A stretch of DNA of 64,000 nucleotides, taken from positions 1 through 64,000 of the forward strand of contig NZ_SBHZ01000003.1 in the NCBI RefSeq assembly GCF_004521985.1. Reading direction: 5' to 3'. Made by a program: the position numbers and the translations under genes. The notes under the pieces were generated by a model. That model did not search any database and was not told where the DNA came from. It saw only the letters and a list, made by a program, of their open reading frames with translations. Position 1 is the stretch's first letter. The number at the start of each line of letters is the position of its first letter. This DNA is from Ectopseudomonas khazarica. GTDB taxonomy: Bacteria; Pseudomonadota; Gammaproteobacteria; Pseudomonadales; Pseudomonadaceae. Positions 31,389-41,022 of the stretch are shown piece after piece.

Positions 31389-31727
31389 CAGACCGGGTTG
31401 CAGCCGCTTGGGTAGGCGGCGTACCACCAGCTGATGCGAGCGCGTGAGCAGTTGGGTCAGTTCCTGACCGGCAAGCGGCAATTGCCTGGCGCTCATGCTG
31501 ATCCAGTGAGCACGGGCCAGGTACGGGGCAGGGCGGATGCCCGGCCGGTCGACGTAACCGAGGAACAGGTCGCTGTCGACCTTGAACGCCAAGTCTTCGC
31601 CGAGAAAGTCGAGAATGGCAAACATCTTGTTGCCGGCAACGGAGAACACCCGGTTGCTGCCCCACTTGAAGTCCTCGCGGGCACCGGGCAGGTTCAGGCA
31701 GAAAGTGGCGATCTGTTCGGGTGTCAT
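31374..31727 (-). CDS. MmcQ/YjbR family protein
   Basis: 117 residues matching MmcQ/YjbR (MTPEQIATFCLNLPGAREDFKWGS at the start, VFSVAGNKMFAILDF, LARAHWISMSA, LLTRSHQLVVRRLPKR at the end). YjbR has a CyaY-like fold and is described as DNA-binding-like, but no function is settled. It converges on the DUF1294 gene with a 15-base overlap. The 243 bases upstream, before the diguanylate cyclase, must carry promoters for both directions. Confidence 0.85.
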   Translation of the reverse strand: MTPEQIATFCLNLPGAREDFKWGSNRVFSVAGNKMFAILDFLGEDLAFKVDSDLFLGYVDRPGIRPAPYLARAHWISMSARQLPLAGQELTQLLTRSHQLVVRRLPKRLQPGLLLDE

Positions 31728-31970
31728 GGTGGGTTCCGCTGGATTGTCCGAGAACAGTCTAACGAGCGCAGCTACGCCTGCGTATACCGATTTACCTAGC
31801 AGCAGCCGTTGCCACTGATCGATGCTCCTGGCGAACGTCAGCCTCAGGGGAACGATCAGCCCTGGTTATTTTGGTGGCGCTTTACCGGCCCCTGAGCTTG
31901 TCTTGTAGACTTTCGCCAACCAAGCCCCTGAGCGAACTTTGTCTCGTTCGAGTTCAAACCGATACTTTTC

Positions 31971-33809
31971 ATGACCGTTGATCACCATTTTCGGCTCTTC
32001 TTCCTATTGCTAAGCCTGCTGCTGCATGCGCTGCCAACCTGGGCCGGGGCGCGTGTGGTGGATGCCGTCGAGATGGCGCAGGAGCCGCTGTCGCTCACGG
32101 CGCAGGTTGGCGTACTGCAAGACCCTTCGCGGGCCTTGACGGTGCAGGCGGTCAGCACCGCCGAAATGGCGCGGCAGTTCCAGCACGGCCTGGCCAGTGG
32201 TGCATCCTTCGCGCTGGGGTTTACCCGCTCGGCCTACTGGTTTCGTCTCGACATCGGCAATAGCGGCGATGAGCCCGTGCAGCGACTGCTGGTGGTCAGC
32301 AATCCGCGCATTTCCCTGGTGGATGCCTATGTGCCGGACGGGCAGGGTGGTTATGCCGTCTGGCGCACCGGCGCCGATCGTCCGCAGACCAGCAAGGCCT
32401 ATGACAACCGCAACTTCGTCTTCCCGCTGCAGCTGGCGGCGCATTCGCAGCAGGCGGTCTATCTGCGGGTCGAATCGAGCATCGGCTTGCTGGTGCCGTT
32501 GCAGCTCTGGTCGGTCGAGGCATTCCACGCTCACGAGCGCAACGACTACATGGCGCGCAGCGGCTACGTGGGCATCGCGGTGGCGATGATTCTGTTCAAC
32601 CTCATGCTGTTCATCGCGCTGCGGGAGCGGATCTACCTGCTCTACGTCTGCTTCGTGCTCGGTGCGGTGGGCTGCGTGACCATCAAGAACGGCATGGCGC
32701 CGGACTGGCTGCTGTTCGGCCTGCCGCTCAACTCCAACGTCGCCTATTACGCCAGTGCGTCCCTGGCCCTGAGTGCGCTGATGCTGTTCATGCGGCGCAT
32801 GTTGCAGACCGAGGTGACGCTGCCCTGGGGCGACCGCCTGTTGCGCGGCATGATCCTGTTCTTTCTGGCCAGTCCTGTCGTGTTCGCCCTGGCGCTGCCG
32901 CAGGTGTCGCGCTATGCCATCCTGCTGTTCCTGCTCGCCGCCGTGGTGATGATCGGCGTGGGCGTGGCCTGTGCGTTGCAGCGTCAGCGCAGCGCCTATT
33001 TCTTTCTGGCCGCCTTCGGCCTGCTGATTCTCGGTGGTGCGAGTACCACCCTGCGTGCCCTTGGCGTGTTGCCGACCAATGTGTTCACCGAGGATGGCCT
33101 GCAGCTCGGTTCATCGCTGGAGATGTTGCTGCTGGCATTCGCCCTGGCCGATCGCATCAACGTGATGCGCCAGGAGAAGCTCCAGGCCCAGGCGCAGCTG
33201 TTGCAGGCGCAGAACCAGCTGGTGGAGAGCCTGCAGCGCTCCGAGCGCGAGCTGGAGCGACGTGTCGCCCAGCGTACCGAGGAGCTGCAGGTACTCAATC
33301 AGCGCCTGGAAACCCTGAGCATGACCGATGCCCTGACCGGCATCGCCAACCGCCGCCAGTTCGACGAGCTGCTGGCTCTGGAGTGCAAGCGTGCCGCGCG
33401 CCATGCAGCGCCTCTGGGCCTGGCGATCATGGACGTGGACTGGTTCAAGCCCTACAACGACCGCTACGGCCACCCGGCAGGCGATGCCTGCCTGCGGCAG
33501 ATCGCCCAGGCGCTCGCCACGGCCCTGGGCAGGCCCACCGATGTCATCGCCCGCTACGGTGGCGAGGAATTCGTCCTGCTTGCACCGATGAGCGATCTGG
33601 ATGGCACCTGCGCGATTGCGCAGCGCCTGCTCGAAGCCGTCAGGTCATTGCAGCTGGCGCATGCCGACTCACCCTTCGGCGAGGTCACGCTCAGCATCGG
33701 GGTCGCCGCGTTGCTCGCAGGCGAGCAGCAGGCGCAGGCGCTCATGCAGCGCGCGGATGCGGCGCTCTACCGGGCCAAGCAGTCAGGGCGCAATCGCGTC
33801 GAGGGATAA
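31971..33809 (+). CDS. Membrane diguanylate cyclase, 7TMR-DISM sensor
   Basis: 612 residues: signal peptide (ends LPTWAGA), an extracytoplasmic 7TMR-DISMED2-type beta domain (~40-190, SAYWFRLDIGN), seven transmembrane segments (~195-395), a coiled coil (~400-445, LQAQAQLLQAQNQLVESLQRSERELERRV) and a C-terminal GGDEF domain. The active-site loop is RYGGEEF near residue 529, and the I-site RPTD lies five residues before it, so feedback inhibition by c-di-GMP is expected. The ligand of the periplasmic domain, often a carbohydrate or similar, is unknown. The stop is directly followed by a hairpin oriented for the opposite strand. Confidence 0.93.
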   Translation: MTVDHHFRLFFLLLSLLLHALPTWAGARVVDAVEMAQEPLSLTAQVGVLQDPSRALTVQAVSTAEMARQFQHGLASGASFALGFTRSAYWFRLDIGNSGDEPVQRLLVVSNPRISLVDAYVPDGQGGYAVWRTGADRPQTSKAYDNRNFVFPLQLAAHSQQAVYLRVESSIGLLVPLQLWSVEAFHAHERNDYMARSGYVGIAVAMILFNLMLFIALRERIYLLYVCFVLGAVGCVTIKNGMAPDWLLFGLPLNSNVAYYASASLALSALMLFMRRMLQTEVTLPWGDRLLRGMILFFLASPVVFALALPQVSRYAILLFLLAAVVMIGVGVACALQRQRSAYFFLAAFGLLILGGASTTLRALGVLPTNVFTEDGLQLGSSLEMLLLAFALADRINVMRQEKLQAQAQLLQAQNQLVESLQRSERELERRVAQRTEELQVLNQRLETLSMTDALTGIANRRQFDELLALECKRAARHAAPLGLAIMDVDWFKPYNDRYGHPAGDACLRQIAQALATALGRPTDVIARYGGEEFVLLAPMSDLDGTCAIAQRLLEAVRSLQLAHADSPFGEVTLSIGVAALLAGEQQAQALMQRADAALYRAKQSGRNRVEG

Positions 33810-33839
33810 AAAAAGCCCCAGGGCATCATCCCAGGGGCT
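33808..33839 (-). terminator. Rho-independent terminator of the mexEF-oprN operon
   Basis: Read leftward, AGCCCC-t-GGG (33839-33830) pairs with CCC-t-GGGGCT (33823-33814) around a six-base loop, with one mismatch, followed by a run of T (33813-33808). It is 42 bases past the oprN stop codon. There is no T run on the other strand, so the diguanylate cyclase transcript is probably not ended here. Confidence 0.85.
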
Positions 33840-33880
33840 GAGGAGGATCGGCAGGGCAGCCGATCCGGGGGAGAGCGGGT

Positions 33881-35269
33881 TCAGGCCTGGGGTTGCCAGC
33901 CGCCACCGAGCGCCTTGTAGATCGCGACGATGCCGCTGTACAGCTCGACCTCGGCCGCAGCCTGAGCGTCTTCGGCAGCCAGGCGTTCACGCTCGGCATC
34001 CAGCAACACCAGGAAGTCCACCGTACCTTCGCGGTAACGGATCGCCGCCTGCTCGGCGGCTGCACGGCTGGCTTCCGCCTGACGCACCAGCGAGATCAGG
34101 CGCTGCTGACGTTTGGCGTAGTCACTGAAGGCGTTCTCCGATTCTTCCAGCGCCAGCAGCACCTGTTGCTCGTACTGCGACAGCGCGCCGTCCGCTTCGG
34201 CCTCGGCGCCGCGCAGGCGGGCACGCACGCTGCCAAGGTCGAACGCCGCCCAGGTGATGCTGGGCGCCACGCCCCAGGCGCGTGCTGCAGATGCACCGAG
34301 TTGCGAGCCACGGCCAGCGGTGAAACCGAGGAAGCCTGACAGGCTGACCCGTGGGAACAGGTCCGCAGTGGCCACGCCGACCTCGGCGGTAGCCGCCGCC
34401 AACTGGCGCTCGGCCGCACGGATGTCCGGGCGGCGACGCAGCAGATCGGCCGGGTTGCCAATCGGCAGGGCCTTGGCGATCACCGGCAAGGGTTTCGCCG
34501 TCAGGTCGATTTCCAACTGCTCCGGCCGCTGGCCGAGCAGGGTGGCGATACGGTTCTGCGCACGCACCTGTTGGGCCTGTAACTGCGGCAGGCTGGCCTC
34601 GGTCGCGGCCAGTCGTGCATCGGCGCGCAGCACGTCCAGTTCGTTGCCGACGCCGGCGTCGCGCAGCTGCTCGGTGATGGCGCGCGAGTCCTGCTGGTTC
34701 TTCAGGTTCTTGCGGGCGATGCTCTCGCGCAGTTGCGCGCCGCGCAGCGTGCCGTAGGCATCGACCAGTTCGGCGATCAGGCTGACCTGCAGTTGGTAGT
34801 AGTCGGCCTCGGCCAGCTCGATGCGCGCTTCACTGGCTTCCAGCTGACGCTGAATGCGTCCGAACAGGTCCACTTCCCAGGCCATGTCCAGGCCCAGGTC
34901 GTAGCGTTCCTGACGGATACGGTCTTCACTGGTCGGTGGCTGCTGCGCCTTGCCGAACTCACCGCTGGCGCGGCTGGTGACCGTCGGGAAACGGTCATTG
35001 GCCACATCGTCGCGGATCGCCCTGGCTGCACGCAGGCGGCTGAAGGCCACGCGCAGCTCGCGGTTGTCCTGCAGCGAACGCTGCACCAGCTGATTCAGCG
35101 TCGGGTCATCGAATTGCTGCCACCAGGTCGCTTCGAAGCGCGAACGGTCGTAGTCGGCGCTCTCCAGCGCGTCGATGCGCGCCGGGTCGGTAGCGGGTGC
35201 CCGGTAGTCCGGGCCTACGGCACAGGCCGACAGCGCCAGGGTCAGGAGGGCGGGGGCAAAGGCTTTCAT
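33881..35269 (-). CDS. oprN: Outer-membrane efflux channel OprN
   Basis: 462-residue TolC-like outer-membrane factor of the NodT family. Lipoprotein signal peptide with Cys16 (LALSACAVGPDYRAP). Two OEP repeats are seen: RLRAARAIRDDVANDRFPTV and the second half RRRPDIRAAERQLAAATAEVGVATADLFPRVSL, which is the canonical OEP second-repeat motif. It forms the trimeric exit duct for the MexE-MexF pump. Start chosen at 35269, where ATGAAAGCC overlaps the mexF stop by four bases (ATGA); the open frame extends 190 codons further into mexF and is not real there. Confidence 0.93.
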   Translation of the reverse strand: MKAFAPALLTLALSACAVGPDYRAPATDPARIDALESADYDRSRFEATWWQQFDDPTLNQLVQRSLQDNRELRVAFSRLRAARAIRDDVANDRFPTVTSRASGEFGKAQQPPTSEDRIRQERYDLGLDMAWEVDLFGRIQRQLEASEARIELAEADYYQLQVSLIAELVDAYGTLRGAQLRESIARKNLKNQQDSRAITEQLRDAGVGNELDVLRADARLAATEASLPQLQAQQVRAQNRIATLLGQRPEQLEIDLTAKPLPVIAKALPIGNPADLLRRRPDIRAAERQLAAATAEVGVATADLFPRVSLSGFLGFTAGRGSQLGASAARAWGVAPSITWAAFDLGSVRARLRGAEAEADGALSQYEQQVLLALEESENAFSDYAKRQQRLISLVRQAEASRAAAEQAAIRYREGTVDFLVLLDAERERLAAEDAQAAAEVELYSGIVAIYKALGGGWQPQA

Positions 35270-38200
35270 GCATGCGACTCCTGCAGGCGAACGGCTTTCT
35301 TGGCTTCGCGCTTCTCCACGAACCCACGGATCAGGACATAGAACACCGGGGTGAGCAGCAGACCGAAGAAGGTCACGCCGATCATGCCGGAGAACACGGC
35401 CACACCCATGGCATGGCGCATCTCGGCACCGGCACCGCTCGACAGCACCAGCGGTACCACACCCATGATGAAGGCGATGGAGGTCATCAGGATCGGGCGC
35501 AGACGCAGGCGGCAGGCTTCCAGCACGGCGGCGATGCGATCGAGGCCTTCTTCCTGTTTCTCCTTGGCGAACTCGACGATCAGAATCGCGTTCTTGCACG
35601 CCAGGCCCACCAGTACGATCAAGCCGATCTGGGTGAAGATGTTGTTGTCGATGCCGGCGATGATCACCCCGGTAATGGCGGCGAACAGCACGGTCGGCAC
35701 GATCAGGATCACCGCCAGCGGCAGGCTCCAGCTTTCGTACTGGGCAGCCAGCACGAGGAAGGCCAGCAGCACGCAGAGCGGGAAGATGAAGATCGCCGTG
35801 TTGCCCGCGAGGATCTGCTGATAGGTCAGGTCCGTCCATTCGAAGGTCATGCCGATGGGCAGTTCTTCGTTGAGCAGCTTGGCGATCGCTGCTTCGGCCT
35901 GGCCCGAGCTATAGCCTGGCGCCGCAGCACCGTTGATCTCAGCGGTGAGGAAGCCGTTGTAGTGCATCACGCGGTCGGGACCGGCACTGTCGTCGACCTT
36001 GACGAAGGTCGACAGCGGCACCATTTCCCCACGGTTGTTGCGCACCTTGAGCTGGCCGATCTGCTCCGGCTCCAGGCGGAACTGCTGGTCGGCCTGGACG
36101 TTGACCTGGTAGGTCCGACCGAAGCGGTTGAAGTCGTTGGCATACAGCGAGCCCAGGTACACCTGCAGGGTGTCGAAGATATCGCTGATGGCGACGCCGT
36201 GGGTCTTGGCCTTCTCGCGGTCGATGGCAGCATCCACCTGCGGCACGTTGACCTGGTAGCTGGTGAACACCGACATGGGGTTCAGCTCGGGCAACTGGCG
36301 CGCCTTGTTGAGGATGTTCTGGGTCTGCAGGTACAGCTCTTCGTAGCCCAGGTTGCCGCGATCCTGGATCTGCAGGCGGAAGCCACCGATGGTGCCGAGC
36401 CCCTGTACCGGCGGTGGCGGGAAGATCGCGATGTAGGCGTCCTGGATGTCGGCGAACTGGGCGTTGAGTTCGGCCGCGATGGCGTTTGCGCTCATCGACG
36501 GGTCTTTGCGCTCATCGAATGGCTTGAGCGGGGTGAACACGATGCCGCTGTTCGGGCTGTTGGTGAAACCGTTGATCGACAGCCCCGGGAACGCCACGGT
36601 GTTCTCGATGCCCGGATGCTTGGCCGCGATCTCGGACATGCGCTTGATCACCGCCTCGGTGCGGTCCAGCGTGGCCGCGTCGGGCAGTTGGGCGAACGCC
36701 ACCAGGTATTGCTTGTCCTGCTGCGGCACGAAGCCGGTCGGGGTGCTGGAGAAGCCCATGTAGCCGAGCACCAGCAGGCCACCATAGACCAGCAGGGCAA
36801 TGCTGCTGCCACGCAGTACGCGCCGCACGGTGCCGACATAACGGTTGCTGGCGCGGTCGAACAGGCGGTTGAACGGGCCGAACAGCCAGCCACCGAAGAG
36901 CTTGTCGAGGATGCGCGAGAAGCGGTCTTTCGGCGCGTGGTGATCCTTCAGCAGAATGGCGGCGAGGGCCGGCGACAGCGTCAGCGAGTTGACCGCCGAG
37001 ATCACGGTGGAAATGGCGATGGTCAGCGCGAACTGCTGGTAGAACTGCCCGGTGAGACCGGAGATGAACGCGGTCGGAATGAACACCGCGCACAGCACCA
37101 GGGCCGTGGCGACGATCGGGCCGGTCACTTCCTTCATCGCCTGGCGCGTGGCCTCGACGGGCGACTTGCCCAGGGCGATGTTGCGCTCGACGTTCTCCAC
37201 CACGACGATGGCGTCGTCCACCACGATGCCGATGGCCAGCACCAGGCCGAACAGCGACAGGGCGTTGAGCGAGAAACCGAACAGGTGCATCACCGCGAAG
37301 GTACCGATCAGCGAGACCGGCACGGCGGCCAGCGGGATGATCGAGGCGCGCCAGGTCTGCAGGAACAGGATGACCACCAGCACCACCAGCACGATGGCTT
37401 CGAGCAAGGTGTGCACCACCGCTTCGATGGAGCCACGGACGAAGATGGTCGGGTCATAGACGATCTCGTAGTCCATGCCCTGCGGGAAGCTCTGCTTCAG
37501 CTCGGCCATGCGCTCACGCACCGCATCGGAGATGGCGATGGCGTTGGAGCCAGGACGCTGGAACACCGGGATGGCCACGGCCGGCTGGTTGTTCAGCAGC
37601 GAGCGCAGGGCGTACTGGTTGGAGCCGAGTTCGACGCGGGCGATATCTCGCAGACGGGTGATCTCACCGTTCTCTCCGACACGGATGATGATGTCTTCGA
37701 ACTCTTCCTCGGTGACCAGACGGCCTTGCGTGTTGATCGACAGCTGGAAACTGTTGCCGGCGTCCGATGGCGGCGCGCCCAGCGCACCGGCAGCGACCTG
37801 ACGGTTCTGCTCGCGGATCGCGGTGACCACGTCGGTGGCGGTCAGGCCGCGCGAGGCAACCTTGTTCGGGTCAAGCCAGACACGCAGCGAGTAGTTGCCC
37901 ATGCCGAACAGCTGCACGTCACCCACACCGTCCAGGCGTGCCAGCTCGTCCTTGACGTTGAGCGCGGCGTAGTTGGATAGGTAGAGCATGTCGTAGCGCT
38001 GATCCGGCGAGGTCAGGTGCACCACCATGGTCAGGTCAGGCGAGGCCTTGTCCACGGTCACGCCGAGACGCTGTACCTCGGTGGGCAGCGTCGGCATGGT
38101 GCGGGTGACTCGGTTCTGCACCTGCACCTGGGCGTTGTCCAGGTCGGTACCCAGGGCGAAGGTGACGGTGAGGGTCAGCTTGCCGTCGTTGGTCGATTGC

Positions 38201-38445
38201 GACGACATGTAGAGCATGCCCTCGACACCGACGATGGCCTGCTCCAGTGGCGAGGCCACGGTTTCGCCGATCACCTTGGGGTTGGCACCGGGGAAGTTGG
38301 CGCGAACCACGACGGTGGGCGGCACCACTTCCGGGTATTCGCTGATCGGTAGCTGGAACAGCGAGATGGCACCGCCGATCAGGATCAGCAGTGACAGCAC
38401 AGCGGCGAAGATCGGCCGCTGAATGAAGAATTGCGAGAAATTCAT
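35266..38445 (-). CDS. mexF: RND efflux pump inner-membrane transporter MexF
   Basis: 1059-residue HAE1 family proton/drug antiporter. The N-terminus MNFSQFFIQRPIFAAVLSLL and segments such as GTIGGFRLQIQDRGNLGY and AQYESWSLPLAVILIVP correspond closely to P. aeruginosa MexF, as far as remembered sequence allows. TM4 carries the proton-relay pair in GIVVDDAIVVVEN. Together with MexE and OprN it exports chloramphenicol, quinolones, trimethoprim and HHQ-type signals in P. aeruginosa. It lies between mexE and oprN in one operon. Confidence 0.95.
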   Translation of the reverse strand: MNFSQFFIQRPIFAAVLSLLILIGGAISLFQLPISEYPEVVPPTVVVRANFPGANPKVIGETVASPLEQAIVGVEGMLYMSSQSTNDGKLTLTVTFALGTDLDNAQVQVQNRVTRTMPTLPTEVQRLGVTVDKASPDLTMVVHLTSPDQRYDMLYLSNYAALNVKDELARLDGVGDVQLFGMGNYSLRVWLDPNKVASRGLTATDVVTAIREQNRQVAAGALGAPPSDAGNSFQLSINTQGRLVTEEEFEDIIIRVGENGEITRLRDIARVELGSNQYALRSLLNNQPAVAIPVFQRPGSNAIAISDAVRERMAELKQSFPQGMDYEIVYDPTIFVRGSIEAVVHTLLEAIVLVVLVVILFLQTWRASIIPLAAVPVSLIGTFAVMHLFGFSLNALSLFGLVLAIGIVVDDAIVVVENVERNIALGKSPVEATRQAMKEVTGPIVATALVLCAVFIPTAFISGLTGQFYQQFALTIAISTVISAVNSLTLSPALAAILLKDHHAPKDRFSRILDKLFGGWLFGPFNRLFDRASNRYVGTVRRVLRGSSIALLVYGGLLVLGYMGFSSTPTGFVPQQDKQYLVAFAQLPDAATLDRTEAVIKRMSEIAAKHPGIENTVAFPGLSINGFTNSPNSGIVFTPLKPFDERKDPSMSANAIAAELNAQFADIQDAYIAIFPPPPVQGLGTIGGFRLQIQDRGNLGYEELYLQTQNILNKARQLPELNPMSVFTSYQVNVPQVDAAIDREKAKTHGVAISDIFDTLQVYLGSLYANDFNRFGRTYQVNVQADQQFRLEPEQIGQLKVRNNRGEMVPLSTFVKVDDSAGPDRVMHYNGFLTAEINGAAAPGYSSGQAEAAIAKLLNEELPIGMTFEWTDLTYQQILAGNTAIFIFPLCVLLAFLVLAAQYESWSLPLAVILIVPTVLFAAITGVIIAGIDNNIFTQIGLIVLVGLACKNAILIVEFAKEKQEEGLDRIAAVLEACRLRLRPILMTSIAFIMGVVPLVLSSGAGAEMRHAMGVAVFSGMIGVTFFGLLLTPVFYVLIRGFVEKREAKKAVRLQESHA

Positions 38446-38474
38446 GGATCTTTCCTCAAGTCACGCTGGCGTGA

Positions 38475-39713
38475 TCAGCCGCGCGGAGAGTGAGCATCGA
38501 TTTTTTCGGCGGCGACACGCGGGGCCTGGCTGCCATCGACGGCCTGGCGCATGCGAGCCAGTTGCTCGAGCGTGCCTTCATCGGCCATCGACACCGGCTG
38601 CGGGTCGACGGTGGCGCCCGGCATGGCACGTTGCAGGCCGTTGACGACGATCTTCTCGCCCTTGCTCAGACCGCTGCGCACGATACGCAGGCCTTCCAGC
38701 TTCGGCCCCAGCTCGATGGCGCGATAGGCCACGGCATTGTCGGCGCCCAGCACCAGGACATACTTCTTGCCCAGGTCGGTGCCGACGGCCTCGTCCTTGA
38801 TCAGTGTCGCTGCATAGGGCTTGCTGCCGACCAGCTTCAGACGCGCATACAGACCGGGGGTGAAGCGGCCATCCTCGTTGTCGAAGACGGCGCGGCCACG
38901 GATGGTGCCGGTGCGCGGGTTGACCTGGTTGTCGAGGAAGTCCAGCTGACCCAGGTGCGGGTGGTCGGCTTCATCGGACAGGCCGAGGTAGACCGGGCTG
39001 GCGCCACGGGCATCGGAGCCGGATTCGCGAGCCAGCTCCACATACTTGAGGAAGGCGCGCTCGTCCGCATCGAAGTAGGCGTAGACCTTGTCGGTGGACA
39101 CCACCGAGGTCAGCAGGCTTTCGCCGGCACCGACCAGGTTGCCTTCGGTGATCTCGGCGCGGCTGACGCGACCGTCGATGGGCGAGGTGATGCGGGTGAA
39201 ACCGAGGTTGAGGCGAGCGTTCTCCAGTTCGGCGGCGATGGCGGCGACCTCGGCCTTGGCTTCGGTCGCGGCGCTGGCGCGGGCATCGGCCAGTTCAGCG
39301 GAGATGGCGTTGCTCTGGCGCAGGCGCTCGCCACGGCGGGCCTCGCTGGCTGCACGTGCCTGGTTGGCACGCGCCTGTTGCAGCTGGGCCTCGAGGCGTT
39401 TGACTTCGGCCTGGAATGGGCGCGGGTCGATCTGGAACAACAGGTCGCCTTTCTTCACCAGCGAACCTTCGTCGAAGGCCACGCGATCGATGTAGCCCGA
39501 AACGCGCGGGCGAATCTCGACCGACTGCGGTGCCTCCAGGCGGCCGGTGAACTCATCCCACTCGTTGATCGGTTGTTCGATGACTTCGGCGACGCTGACC
39601 TTGGGGGCCGGCATCTGCGCCTGAGCCTGAGGCGCCTGATCGCAGCCGCTCAGGGCGATGACGCTGGCGAGCGCCAGGGGGAATATCCAGATGTTCTTGT
39701 GATGCTGTTCCAT
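38475..39713 (-). CDS. mexE: RND efflux membrane-fusion lipoprotein MexE
   Basis: 412-residue periplasmic adaptor with lipoprotein signal peptide and Cys24 (ALSGC). The lipoyl and hairpin parts are evident: EAPQSVEIRPRVSGYIDRV, a long alanine-rich hairpin (VKRLEAQLQQARANQARAASEARRGERLRQ) and FTRITSPIDGRVSRAEI. It bridges MexF and OprN. First gene of the operon, 176 bases downstream of the mexT stop on the same strand. Those 176 bases contain palindromes suited to a LysR-type activator. Confidence 0.95.
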   Translation of the reverse strand: MEQHHKNIWIFPLALASVIALSGCDQAPQAQAQMPAPKVSVAEVIEQPINEWDEFTGRLEAPQSVEIRPRVSGYIDRVAFDEGSLVKKGDLLFQIDPRPFQAEVKRLEAQLQQARANQARAASEARRGERLRQSNAISAELADARASAATEAKAEVAAIAAELENARLNLGFTRITSPIDGRVSRAEITEGNLVGAGESLLTSVVSTDKVYAYFDADERAFLKYVELARESGSDARGASPVYLGLSDEADHPHLGQLDFLDNQVNPRTGTIRGRAVFDNEDGRFTPGLYARLKLVGSKPYAATLIKDEAVGTDLGKKYVLVLGADNAVAYRAIELGPKLEGLRIVRSGLSKGEKIVVNGLQRAMPGATVDPQPVSMADEGTLEQLARMRQAVDGSQAPRVAAEKIDAHSPRG

Positions 39714-39827
39714 AGATGACTCCGCCAGTCGGATTTGTGGATGGGCGGAGTCTGCGGCGAGTCAGAGGGTGCTACGAATCGAACACCATGAAGTTGAATA
39801 TCATCAGGAATGATGAAAGACAGAGTT

Positions 39828-39852
39828 CTATCAATTTTGAGTCATGATAGTG
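39828..39852. promoter_or_regulatory. Candidate MexT site upstream of mexE
   Basis: CTATCA (39828-39833) and TGATAG (39845-39850) form an inverted repeat with 11 bases between, the T-N11-A style spacing of LysR-type regulators. The right half, GAGTCATGATAGTG (39839-39852), reappears as GAGTCTGATAGTG upstream of mexS. It lies about 115 bases before the mexE start. It does not fit the published P. aeruginosa MexT consensus exactly, so the call rests on position and repetition. Confidence 0.5.
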
Positions 39853-39888
39853 CGAGAAAGTTCCTGCCGGCACCTGCATGGTGCGTTT

Positions 39889-40803
39889 TCAGAGGCTGTC
39901 GGGGTCACCACAGAACATCTGGATGCGCGAACGCAGCCAGCGCTCTGCCGGGTCGTTGTCCTGCGCGCCGCGCCAGGCCATGTGTAGCTCGAATGTCTGC
40001 GCCGGCAGCGGCAGGTCCTCGGCGCGCAGGCCACCGGCCGCGGTCAGGGCTGCGGCGGTGTAGTCCGGCACGCTGGCGACGATGTCGGTTTCCGCCAGCA
40101 GGGTGGCTAGGCCGTTGAACTGCGGCACGGCCAGTACCACATGGCGCTCGCGCCCGACCTTGGCCAGCTCGTCATCGATGAAGCCGGTGAGGTCTCCGGC
40201 GAAGGACACCAGGGCATGCGGACGCGCACAGTAGTCATCGAGGCTCAGCGCGCCGGGCACGGTGTCTGCACGCAACAGCTTGGCCTTGCTGCGCCGCAGG
40301 ACCTTGCGCTTGGCGTTGGCCGGCAACTCCTCGGTGTAGGCCACGCCCACGGAGATCTCCCCGGAGGCCAGCAGCCCCGGCATCATCAGGTAGTTGGTAC
40401 GGCGAATCACCAGTACCACGCCTGGTGCCTCGGCGCGCAGGCGGCGGAGCAGGGCAGGCAGCAGGGCGAACTCGACGTCATCGGAGAGGCCGATGCGAAA
40501 CACCGCCTTGCTGGTCGCCGGATCGAAGTCGGCAGCGCGGCTAACTGCGGTGGAGATGGAGTCCAGCGCGGGCGAGAGCAGGGCGAAGATTTCCTGTGCC
40601 CGTGGCGTCGGCTCCATGCTGCGCCCGGTGCGTACGAACAGCGGGTCATCGAACAGCGTGCGCAAGCGTGCCAGCGCCGCGCTGATGGCTGGCTGGCCGA
40701 GAAACAGCTTCTCAGCAGCCCGGGTCACACTGCGTTCGTGCATCAGCGTCTCGAAGACGATCAGCAGGTTCAGATCGAGGCGACGCAGGTCGTTGCGGTT
40801 CAT
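39889..40803 (-). CDS. mexT: LysR-type activator MexT
   Basis: 304-residue LysR-type regulator, MNRNDLRRLDLNLLIVFETLMHERSVTRAAEKLFLGQPAISAAL at the N-terminus, which is the MexT helix-turn-helix, and AWRGAQDNDPAERWLRSRIQMFCGDPDSL at the end. MexT activates mexEF-oprN and mexS. The start at 40803 gives the 304-residue form considered correct for P. aeruginosa; 23 more upstream codons are open. P. aeruginosa PAO1 strains can carry an 8-base duplication that breaks the frame in the recognition-helix region; here the frame is intact with no duplication. It is divergent from mexS. Confidence 0.95.
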   Translation of the reverse strand: MNRNDLRRLDLNLLIVFETLMHERSVTRAAEKLFLGQPAISAALARLRTLFDDPLFVRTGRSMEPTPRAQEIFALLSPALDSISTAVSRAADFDPATSKAVFRIGLSDDVEFALLPALLRRLRAEAPGVVLVIRRTNYLMMPGLLASGEISVGVAYTEELPANAKRKVLRRSKAKLLRADTVPGALSLDDYCARPHALVSFAGDLTGFIDDELAKVGRERHVVLAVPQFNGLATLLAETDIVASVPDYTAAALTAAGGLRAEDLPLPAQTFELHMAWRGAQDNDPAERWLRSRIQMFCGDPDSL

Positions 40804-40930
40804 CCAGGTACCATCCGAGGGGACACGGGCCTTGTCAGCACCGCGTTGCAAATGAGAGCCTTGCCGGCACAAATAGTACGGGCAGTGCGCAGCGGATTGA
40901 AAGTCGCTGAATCACTGACAGGCATGAAGA

Positions 40931-40977
40931 CTATCGATAGAGTCTGATAGTGTCGCCGTCGCACAGCGGATAGAGTC
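40931..40977. promoter_or_regulatory. Repeated motifs in the mexT-mexS intergenic region
   Basis: CTATCGATAGAGTCTGATAG (40931-40950) contains the palindrome CTATCGATAG and shares GAGTC-TGATAGTG with the mexE upstream region. GATAGAGTC occurs at 40936 and again at 40969, an interval of 33 bases, about three helical turns, so both would face the same side of the DNA. It lies 46-92 bases before the mexS start, where MexT is expected to bind. Confidence 0.5.
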
Positions 40978-41022
40978 CACAATCATTGAAGTGTTAATCC
41001 GCGATCAAGCTCGAGGTAAGCG

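Noticed and set aside
35197-37980. A 927-codon open frame antisense to mexF and oprN
   Set aside because: Histidine- and aspartate-rich shadow composition; mexF and oprN are certain on the other strand.
39714-41022. An exact match to the published P. aeruginosa MexT consensus
   Set aside because: The core ATCA-N5-GTCGAT-N4-ACYAT could not be fitted in either intergenic region; only weaker repeats were reported.
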